64,000 nucleotides of DNA, taken from the NCBI GenBank assembly GCA_026686845.1, contig JAIVEN010000013.1, forward strand, positions 13,598,001 to 13,662,000, written 5' to 3'. Of this stretch, positions 1 through 10,200 are shown in pieces. Numbering within the stretch: position 1 is the stretch's first letter; every line of letters begins with the position of its first letter. Position numbers and translations under genes: made by a program. The notes under the pieces are model-generated. The model was not told where the DNA came from. It saw only the letters and a program-made list of their open reading frames with translations, and did not search any database. The DNA comes from Adenanthera pavonina. Taxonomy: Eukaryota > Streptophyta > Magnoliopsida > Fabales > Fabaceae.

Positions 1-520
1 AGGGTCTTAACCAGTGTAATTTTTCCTATCCATAATGTTTTGTACATAGACACAGATGTGGGTGCACATTAATAATTACATGAATTAATTTATTAGAAAA
101 AACTGAAATTAATAATTTTAAATTAAAAATATCAACATTAAAATATTTCAAAAATGACAAATTTAATTTAAAATCCTAAATTATAATTTTTGAATAATTT
201 TAATATAATGTGTTATATCGTTTACAAAATTGTAAAATTTACATTTTTTAATACATTATCCTTTCCTCTCTTTCTCCCTTGATCTCTCGTATTCCCTTTC
301 TCCATTTCCCTCCCCCTTTTTTCTTCCTAGTCCTACATCAACTAGACATTACAATTTAAGGTATATAGGTAGACAAAAGCCAAATTTCCTCGAGAAATGA
401 GCAGAAAAGGTTTGAGAGATTAAGTCTAAACCAATGAGAACCACAATATGAAACCGGACCAACGCATAAAAGTCCTAAATGACATTTACCTAACCATCTT
501 GAAAGCTTCCCAGCTTGAAT
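1..520. other. AT-rich intergenic DNA, no gene seen
   Basis: I see no gene here. The first 240 bases are AT-rich. Positions about 250-330 form a pyrimidine-rich tract (runs of TTTCTC, CCCTTT). The rest is the distal 3' flank of the NUP1 gene, which lies to the right on the minus strand. Confidence 0.5.
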
Positions 521-634
521 ATAGTCAAAAGCAAACAATAGATTTCTAGGTAAAGACGGGTAATGTGTACATTTCACATAATCAAAAGCAAACATTAGAT
601 TTCTAGGTAAAGACGGGAAGTGTGTACATTTCAC
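521..634. repeat. 57-bp tandem duplication (two copies)
   Basis: Positions 521-577 and 578-634 are two adjacent copies of one 57-bp unit starting ATAGTCAAAAGC / ATAATCAAAAGC and ending TGTACATTTCAC. They differ at a handful of bases. Because 57 is a multiple of three, the minus-strand frame stays open across both copies and gives a 19-residue repeat in a 92-codon reading frame (634-356). Nothing else suggests that frame is coding. Confidence 0.9.
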
Positions 635-1134
635 TCAAGTTTGAAACCTCAAACTATTTTGTCGAAATATCACATGGCAGAAAAGCATGTATCATGAAAC
701 CTCCAGCTCAATTTTATACAAATACCTGTTGATCGTCTCAAAACTTCACGTTATTAGACAGCAAATCATTGAACAAAAAGCCATAGCTGACAGCAAATAG
801 TCGTTTACAGATTGCTGGATGCAAATGTAAATTACAAGTAGCTAATAATTCATACCTATTTCTAGTTATAATACAAATAACAGTACAGGGATCACTGAAC
901 TTCATAGTCGCCCAAATCCTGAATTTTGAACCTTAAGCCATTACAATTACAGAAGATCATGTTCATACTAGTACAAAATTGTGAAAACTTACGCCCTTGC
1001 AATCTATAAGAATCTGCAAGACAAATGGAAGTTTAGGACTGACCAGCCTGAAGATGTTGATTTGCTTCAATAGCACCACTTAAATCCAGATTAACAAGAC
1101 AGTGACATCCATTACAACCCACTGTTGAAGCTCA
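635..1134. other. NUP1 3' flank / 3' UTR
   Basis: There is no gene besides the 3' end of NUP1. The mRNA 3' UTR (minus strand) must extend leftwards from 1205 into this stretch. I cannot fix the cleavage site. Confidence 0.4.
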
Positions 1135-1140
1135 TTTATT
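1135..1140 (-). terminator. Putative AATAAA poly(A) signal of NUP1
   Basis: The plus strand reads TTTATT, which is AATAAA on the NUP1 strand, about 66 bases beyond the stop codon. Plant poly(A) signals are loose, so this is the best-looking candidate and not a proven site. Confidence 0.35.
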
Positions 1141-1205
1141 TGTCACACGAACAACAGTGCAGATCACAGCTGTGAAAGAATATAACCACTTTCATAGACT
1201 ATATC

Positions 1206-4200
1206 TTACTTCTTGCGCGACCTACCTTTACTAACTTTAACATATTTTCGACCAGACTTGTCCCCAGTACCTAATGAGAAACTTCCTCCAGCATTGAATT
1301 CAAGACTGCCAGAACCCTGAAATGGAGATGGGTTCTGTGAAGCAATATTCTGCTGACTTTCAAACTGAAAAGGACTAGTTGCCGGTGGAGCTAATGCTCC
1401 AAAAACAAAATTTGATTGAGGTAAGGCAGGTTGTTGACCAAATGCAGGAGTTGCAGGAATCACAGGTGAAGATGATTGCACTGGGTCCTCTGCCATACTG
1501 TCCTCCATACTCATCTGATCATTATTAACTGAAGCAGCTGAACCAAATGAGAAGACAGCATTAGGATTACCAAAAACAGGCTGTGTGGAAGTAGCCACTG
1601 CAGCTGAAGTGAATGAGAACATGGGACTTGATGATGCACCAAGTGATGACCCAAATATGGATGAACTAGTAGTGGAAGCAACAGAAGCAGTGGATGATCC
1701 AAACATGGGTGAGTTAGTAGCTGAAGCAGTGAATGATCCAAACATGGGTGAGCTAGCAGTTGAAGCAACAGAAGCAGTGGATGACCCAAACATGGGTGAA
1801 CTAGTAGTAGAAGAAATAGAACCACTTGATCCTCCAAAGGAAAAGCTAGAAGATGATGAACTTAATGGAGACTTGCTGTTCTGCCAACTGGAAACGCCAA
1901 ACAAACTAGAAGTTGCACCACTGTTAGAGCTACCACTGTTGGCTGCTAAAGGGGAAGCAGAGGTGCTGAGCCCAAAGGAGGTGCCTGAATTAAAAACATT
2001 TGCTGCTGAACTGGACGGTAACAGTGAACTACCTGAAGAAAAAGCTGAATTCCCATTCAACCCAAACAAAGGAGATGACGCAGAAGATCCAAATGGACTT
2101 GACGGGCTGTGAGTAGAAACTGCAAACACACTTGTAGCAGCAGATCGCTGGGCACCAGGCAGAGATGCACTAGAACCAAATACAGAACCCTGAGATTGAC
2201 TATTTACAGTTGTCATTGCTGAGGAACTAAGCCCAAAAATGCTGTTCCCTGTGCCCCCAACAGCAGCAGCAGATGAGCTACCAAAAGCAGAACTTCCTAG
2301 AGAACTGAAGCCTGCATCCTGCTTGCCAGATGATGACACAGGCAAATCTGTTGTTGAGTTTGGAGGGGATCCAAATTTGAAAAGAGATGGGGTTGGTGAA
2401 GAAGCTGCTACTGAAGAGGAAGTGCTATTAGTACTAGATGCAATAGTAAAAGGTGTGCTAGTTGTCACACTGCTAGTGGAAGCTGCAATGGCAGTGTTGC
2501 TGCTGCTAGCCCCAAGGGATGAGCAACTGAACATATTTTGGCTGGTAAAGTTATTTGGAACAAAAGTTGGAAAAGAAGTAGAAAATGAAGTTTCTGAAAT
2601 GGGAGGACCATTATTTTGATTTGAAATTTGGCCAAACGAGAATATACTTGTGGGTGATGTCATCGATGATGTTGATGCAGATGAAACAGCCAGTTCTGAT
2701 GAATTAACAAATAATCCAGAATCCGCATTGGTCTTGGCATCAGCATTATCTGATGCAGGAACTTTTGGCATCGAACCAGTTGCACTAGACACAGTTGAGC
2801 TGAATATGGATAGTAAATGAATGATTTTAATGCTTCAATGGACATAATTTATTCAGTTATATGATGCAATATATGGAAAACAACTAAAGAATAAGACAAT
2901 TCAGACACAAGTCACACAACAAATCAGATATAGTCAAATTACTAAACATAAGAACAAAAAATTTCACCTTCAAATATCACTGACCAAAGAACAAGATAGC
3001 ATTAAAACCCCAGATAATAACTTCCAATGAATTTATGACTTGATAAAAGATTATAGATGAATAAAAGTATTACAAATCTTAATATGGTTAAGAAGCAGAA
3101 GTGTGTAAGAACTTAAAGACTGGGCAAAGAAGCATGTTATGGCAAGCACATGGCATAGTAGCAAAATCTGTGTATGAAAGAAAAGACACACTCTTAATGA
3201 ATTTCTCCAATATCCAGAAGTAAAACTACTGTAGTTCCTGACTATATTCGAAGAAAACCAAATTATTCCACTAAGTTGGCTACCTTATTTCTCAAAAAAT
3301 AGAAAGTCAACTCCAGACTGACTTGGAAAGGTCCCAAAGTGCCCATCCCCTCTTTGCACAAATCATCCGATAAATTACATTCTAATATTTATAAGATATG
3401 AACAACTCCAATAGGCAAGAAAAGTAACTCAGGAATACAGAAAGATTACTTAACAATAGATTTTCCCAACACAATCAACTAGTACCTGACTGAAATTCCC
3501 AGCTTCGAGTCAGAAGCAGCACCAAATTTCAGACCACCAGACTCAGCACCAACTGAAGATAAGGAAGTCAAAGGCATTTGTTGAACCTTATCAAAACTTT
3601 TGTTGGCACCAAAGTTAAATATTGGAGCATCAGCCACTGACTCCTTCGATGAAACAACTTTGTCCCCAAAACTGACTAGTGAACCTGGTTTGCCTAACTC
3701 ATTTGAAGGACCATCAACAGCTGTCACTTCTGTTGAGGAAGCCACTTTATTTCCAAAATTAGGGGCAGCAACTGATCCATTTAGTAAAGTAGATTTACCA
3801 GAACCAAAAGTGGACACTCTGGCTGCTGCAACTGTGACTCCAACTGACTTAAAAGTCAGACCAGGGGAAGATGAAGTTATAGAGGTTGATAAATCACCCC
3901 TCTCGCCAACTGTGGACCCATCATCAATCCCTTCAGGAATCTGGTCATTTATTTTAGGACTTTTGAATGAAATTGCCACAGGTGATGCAGGAGGCACCTC
4001 CTGTGCAATGGTTTCAGTAGTGGTGGCTTTCTCAGCCATACAAGTAGAGTCTGTCATTTGTTTCTCAGAGGATAAAGAAGACAAAACCCCATTTGGATAG
4101 TCATCATCATCCAGATCCAGACAATCCTTTGATTGAGAGAGAAAACAGTTAATTGTAATGACCAGAAGATAGACTATATTCTCTATTAATAAACACAGTC

Positions 4201-7200
4201 AAGATTTCACTGTGTCTAATGCCAGTTAAAATTAAACAAAAATATCAAGGATCCAAGAAATATAGCATTTCCTGACAATTCTTTCAATCATTATAACAAT
4301 CTCAAGAAAAAATAAAGCAGCCAATCACCAAGGGCAACACATTTAAGACGTGTTCATCCCATCCCCGTATGGTCCTCTAAAGGGGCTAGACCCCCAGTGC
4401 CTTGAAGCATAGGTGCTCTAAAAAAGTGCTTTCCAAAGTAATGTTCAAGATTAAGTACAGAAATAGCTAAACAATAACTACTGCAATATGCCAATATCAC
4501 AAATTAACTGCTCGGGCATAAAATTCAATCAACATAATAGATGTTCAAAATGAATAGTCCTAATCTTTAAAGATTCAAGTCCACAACCAAAAAGATGTGA
4601 TAAATTCAGTGTAGCATTTATATACCATTCAAATTTAAGCATGCATATAAAGAAAAATTATCAGATGGAAATTCAGAAGATACTCAACTGACTTGTATCA
4701 ACAAGTGTAGCAAGACAGCCAGAAATAAAAACTCAGAAATTCCTTTTTGGAACTTTCATAAGCGTTTTCAAAAAATAAAGAATAGTTAACATGAATGAAA
4801 GAAACTGAGGTTTCAGTCAGGTGGCTCAGGCGTATGCAAGGCTGAAGGGGCCTTACTTCAATCATCAGGAGGACCCCTCCTTGCACCTCACCTCAGCAAC
4901 CTGGGCATGCCTTTTGGCACCTTTAACTAACATCGCTGCTTCCAATTGACTGAGAACATCGAATAACCAAAATTTAAAACAGCAAAATTAACTCACAACT
5001 AGAATATTCAAGTAAAACCTTTGATCCTAGAAGTCATGCAAAACTCCATACCTCATGAGCACTCATTCGGAATGCCCTACTCTTTTGTGGAGGATGAGAA
5101 ACAGATTTCATCATAGAAGAATCCACGTATTGTGCACTAGATACGATTTCTTTCCTTGGCGTTGAATCATCTCCATCAATAACAGGACCTAGGCCAACAG
5201 GAGCAACAAGCTGTAATGGACCATGTTCAGGCTTGTCCTTTCGTGAAGTCAACTTCTCAGTATCAATTGACAAATTATCTTGCAAATCATTTGAATTATT
5301 ATCTCGCATGTGATCAAGGAATTTTGATGAATCTACAGTTTCCATGCTTCTAAGAGCCTGGCCCCGTAACATGGACGGTGACAACTTTGATGGTGATTTA
5401 TCACTGACAGTTGGCAACTTCAATTCAGATGATTTTCCTTTAGGGGACACCAACTTGTCAAGTTGCTGAAGTATTTTTGAGGCCATCTCACTTGATTTGG
5501 AGGATATGAGAGGAACACTTGTACTCGGCATGGTGTCATTTATATTTTCTGCAGACACCTTATCATTATGCTTAGCTTCATTCAACGAAAGAGGCTTCTG
5601 CATCATAGATGAGGGCCGTTGGGCAGGATCAGTATGAACTCCACTCTTAGTAATAGATAGAGGGCTACCCCAAACAGATGAGCTCAAGCCTCTGGAAGTT
5701 ATAAGATTACACTTTTGACGGATTCTGCGCATATGGCCAAGAGATCCTATATCATTATCCAATACAGAACTCCTTCGTTTTAATGCCTGCAATACAGAAA
5801 ATTTTCCATTGAGATAACTGATAGAGAACTCGTATATTCTCACGTGTAGAGTAATGACTTGTACCATTTTCTTAGATCCAGAATGCAAATCATGATCCAG
5901 TGCAGACTGAGCTGAAGATGAAGGTCCACCTTCAAGTGGAAGTCGAACACCCTGGATTTTAGGGAACAACAAAAATTTTGACCTTCAGAAACATAACAGT
6001 CCAACAACTATCATAACAACAATACAAACCTTATATTTTAACCAATAAACAAAAATGCAAACCTTCGGTGTAGAGGTCGGATAAACTCTGGCATAAGGTG
6101 TTCGAGCCATACTATATATTGCAGACCTGCCTCGAGATCTTGGTGTCACAAATCCATTTTCTTGAAGCCTATCATGGTTAGCAGCCGTTGGCACAATGGA
6201 CATAATAGGGGATTTTTGAGGGAAATATTGATTGCTCAAAAGAGTTGGATCCTCCCTAGGAGCAAGACTTCGTGAGTTTAACTTTGATGGGGATACCTTG
6301 GAAGGCCTACTTCCCATGTATGCCTTTGCAACCTCTGCAGGGGAAGCAACATCCTTATCAATGACCTGTGACACATTATTATAAAGAAATCAGTAAAACC
6401 CATCTATACACTATAAATAACCATAAAGCATATATGACAACATATGCAAAAAAGAAAATTCTCATACATACACTCGAATTAACAAATGGAGCTGAAACAT
6501 GACAATTTTCAATCCCATTTTGTAGTGCTGAGGAATTTGGGCATTCTTCCTTTCTTTCATGAGACAAAATTAGCTCTGATGTTACTGCTTCAGTCCTCTG
6601 TTCTTCTTCTGTGACAGGTGAATCCACAGTTTTCGAACGCAAAAGTGCTGTCAAATGATCAATTTCAGATCTGTGGAATAATGGAAAATTATGATATTAT
6701 GACATACAGGATCAATAAATAAACTTATACCAAAAAGCATACCACCTAAAATACAAAGTATCATTAAGTACATTATACTGTATGGAATACAACAAAAAAC
6801 TCAACAGGCAATTCAAATCAAATTGGCAGCTCAAACAATGGAGAAAAGATCCAAGTCATCAGGACATCAATTCTATAATAATCATAGGAAGCACCAATGA
6901 ACACAATAATACAAACAATATATGAGAGAAATATATAATTCAAAATCAAGTCAACTCAATTGAGACCATTATAACCACTCATTCAGTCTATATTTAACCA
7001 AATAACATTATAATCTGCAGCTTCAGAACTTGTTTGATTTTCCATTCTACCCCAGTGTGGAAGGACACAAACATCAAAAAACAAATTTAAAGGTTTTTCA
7101 CATTTCCACTAAATTGGATAGAAGAAATTCAACTCTGGGTTCATCAGGTGTGTTCACTTTTAAGTCCAGCTTCCAGTTTCTTACTCATTTCAAACCCAAA

Positions 7201-10200
7201 TATGGAGCAGTGCTTCATCAACAAGCTCACATGGAAATCAAAAACTCCAAATTCACACCATTCATTTAGACAGCAGTAATCAATATGATGAACGAAAATA
7301 TAAATTGCAGGTTTCCATACCTCAGCTCTAACTCATTCCATCCAAATATGCATGCTGTCAAGTCCAAAAAGTCAGTAACAGACAGTAGCCTTTTTTCAAT
7401 ATCATCAACCATTATGTTATCATTAGTTCTCATAAACACTGACTATGTTCTTTCACTTTGAAGTGCTTTTTTATGAAAAACTTGAACTATTTTGGCAGGA
7501 AGGAAGAAGGCCAAAATTTTATAGCAATGTACAGTTCATTTACATCATTTGGCGTAAGGGTGTTTAAAACTAAACAAAACTGATTGAATCAAATCAAACC
7601 AAACTTAACACAAATAAGGTTCGATTTGGTTTCCATGATATCAAAACCGACTGGTTTAATTAACTTTTCAGTTTCCTTCAATTTGAACCATTTCCTTCAT
7701 TTTAAACCAAATCGAACCACCAAACCCCTCCTCTTTATATCTCCAACATTTAGTCCATACCAATATATTTCTAATACAAGGCCCCAACCCAAATGCATTA
7801 GCTCTCTCCGAGTCTCCAATATTATTTAACACGGAACTAATAATTAATAAGAAGTCTAAATTATCTTTAGAATTTGAATAAAATATATCAAATTTTCAAT
7901 ATAATTTTTTGTTAAATTTAAATCAATACTTTTTTCACTTAAAAAAATCAATACTTTCAAAATTTTCATTTAATATTTCTCAAAAGGGTCTAAGTCTAGA
8001 AAATATTACAAAAGTGACAGTGAAAATGAAGGATTTTGTCATGCATAGGATACAAATTAGATGGTTAAAGTGAAGAATGGCAACAAAAGTCATTTGTAAC
8101 TGCAAAATACCTACCAAGCTAAAAGAAAAGTTTTATTGAATTGCTATAAGACTAGCAATGCTATATAATAATGAATGTCAGACATTGAAGGGATAAAAGC
8201 AAGAGTACAGGTAGCAAAGATGAGAATACTAAAATGGATATGTGGCTACACAAGAAAAGACAAAATTTGTTGGATGAGCCAATAAGAAGTAGGCATGGCA
8301 ACTACAACAACAACAACAACAACAATAGCCTTATCCCACTAGGTGGGGTCAGCTACATTGATCAAACGACGTCAATGAGCTCTATCAAACGCCATCTCCT
8401 CAGAAAGATTATTTCTCAAAAGGTCATTCTTTATAACTTCCCTTAATGTCCTTTTTGGTCTTCCTTTACGCCTATTGATCGTGCTCCAGGCCATTTGATC
8501 AACTCTCTTCACTGGCTTCTCTTGCCCTCTTCTTTGTATATGCCCAAACCACCTTAAACGATGTTCCACCATTTTCTCCTCAATAGGTGCTACCCCAACT
8601 TTCCTTCGTATACATTCATTTCGTATCTTATCCAATTTTGTATGACCACACATACATCTCAACATTCTCATCTCTACTACTCCCATCTTATGCTCTTGTT
8701 GTTCTTTCAAAGCCCAACATTCACTACCATATAGCATTGCTGGCCTTATAGCTGTTCTGTAAAATTGGATAAGCCAACAAGAAGGGTTGATTGGATGTCT
8801 TTAGCCTTACAAAAACATGGAGGAGACCAAAGACATTTAAGAAAATTATAAAATGTAATCTCTTGGTGAATGGTATATTTGAAGAGCCGATTTTTTAATA
8901 GAACCTAATAGCATTATGTGATTTTAAAAACATTTTTCACTTAGTGGAATAAATCTTACTGTTGTTATTGAGTATAAATATGTGATTTTAAAAACTGAAT
9001 ATGAATTTATATACAATTTATTTATTAAAAATTAAAACATTTTTCACAAAAAAATAAAATAAAATAAAATTATTTTAGTATGACTTAAATCAATCCAAAC
9101 CAAACCAAGCTGACTCCCAAACCAAGCCAAACCAACTTCACCTTAAATAGAATAGGTCTGAAATTTTGCCAAACCAATTGTTTCAGCGCAGTTTGGTTTT
9201 TGACCCAAACTAAACCAATTTGGGCTCCTTAATTGTACAGCAATACGCATATTTCTAAAGAGTCTCTTATCTGTTGGATATAAGATGGCATAGGACTGTG
9301 TTTAGGGTTTGTCCTAGGTACCATACTCACTGTTGTAGTGAGGGAACTTCCTATTTTAAACAGAGCAATTGGACAGTCTCGTAACATTTGTATGGCTCTT
9401 TATATCTCTCTTCATCAGTTCCATTCTGCTTTAGGAGGATAACCTACACTTCCTCCAATTTGACTATTCTCTAATCTGTCCAATAAAATCATTCTTCATC
9501 CCAAATTAGTAACATGCATGGAATCATGAATTCATTGCACATCAAGTGGGAGATACATGTACATCTTAAGTCTAAGCTGTATTTAGTGTGTCACCAAGCT
9601 GAAAAAATATTTTAATTCTAAAACGTCTAAGCATGTACTGGACATGTGTCAACAGTGTTAATGTCAGACAGCAACTTGGCTGACAATAAATGTGCCCAAG
9701 CTTCATAGACAACATGCTCATTATACAATATATTACAATCGAAATTACCACAAAAATCAACTGTATATTATCTAAGATAGCTTATATAGATCTTTCAAAA
9801 TTTTTCCATTTGTTATTTCACAATCGTTCACACATCACTGAAATCAAAGAACTTGACAGTAGCATCAAAGACATCTGCAATTCATACTATTGAAAACACA
9901 GAAGCCAGCAGTAAATATAAGTTCAACTCAAAAGCAAAACTTAAAGCAATGATGCCTCATGCAAAGCAATATAATGCTTGCCTGGTAAAAGTCTTCTGCT
10001 TTAACAGTTTCTCAAGCTCAGTAAATCCACTTCTGTCAGAACAATTCATTTGATTATCACTTCCAACAATTTCTCCTCGTTGCTTAATAGAAGAAGCATT
10101 GGTAACCTATTTTGCATACAACCAAAAGGGGAAAAAATGATGACAAGCACATTAAAAAAAATGACTGCTTAACCATCATACAAAGGCTGTAAGGAACCAC

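Larger units (their letters stand above)
7555..9235. mobile_element. TIR element of GGTTTGGTT family in NUP1 intron 3, split by LINEs
   Basis: The left end reads AAGGGTGTTTAAAACTAAAC. The stretch 9075-9235, read in reverse, aligns with the left part of the element at 37842-38495: both run through CAATYGGTTTGGCAAAWTTT, then a row of GGTTTGGTTT-like blocks, then a sequence that reads ACTAAAAT followed by an A/T run. The two are therefore copies of one TIR family in opposite orientation. The middle is occupied by the LINE relics described separately. The outer right boundary is approximate and I found no target duplication. Confidence 0.5.

Noticed and set aside
356..634. 92-codon minus-strand frame with a 19-residue repeat
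   Set aside because: No family match, no promoter and no intron signals. The openness follows from the 57-bp duplication.
1585..2112. Plus-strand open frame of 175 codons, and similar plus-strand frames at 2239-2619 and 3600-4100
   Set aside because: They are antisense shadows of NUP1 exons 8 and 9. Their low-complexity composition mirrors the FG-repeat codons.
4880..4925. Possible extra NUP1 exon (CAG acceptor and GAG|GTGAGG donor on the minus strand)
   Set aside because: Exon 7 ends and exon 8 begins in phase 0 and joins as SAHE-DCLDLDDDD, as expected for the family. The segment looks like part of a repeat.
9265..9470. LTR-like stretch starting TGTTGGATATAAG with CTCTTTATATCTCTC in NUP1 intron 3
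   Set aside because: It has the look of a small copia LTR, but I could find neither a matching end nor a target duplication.
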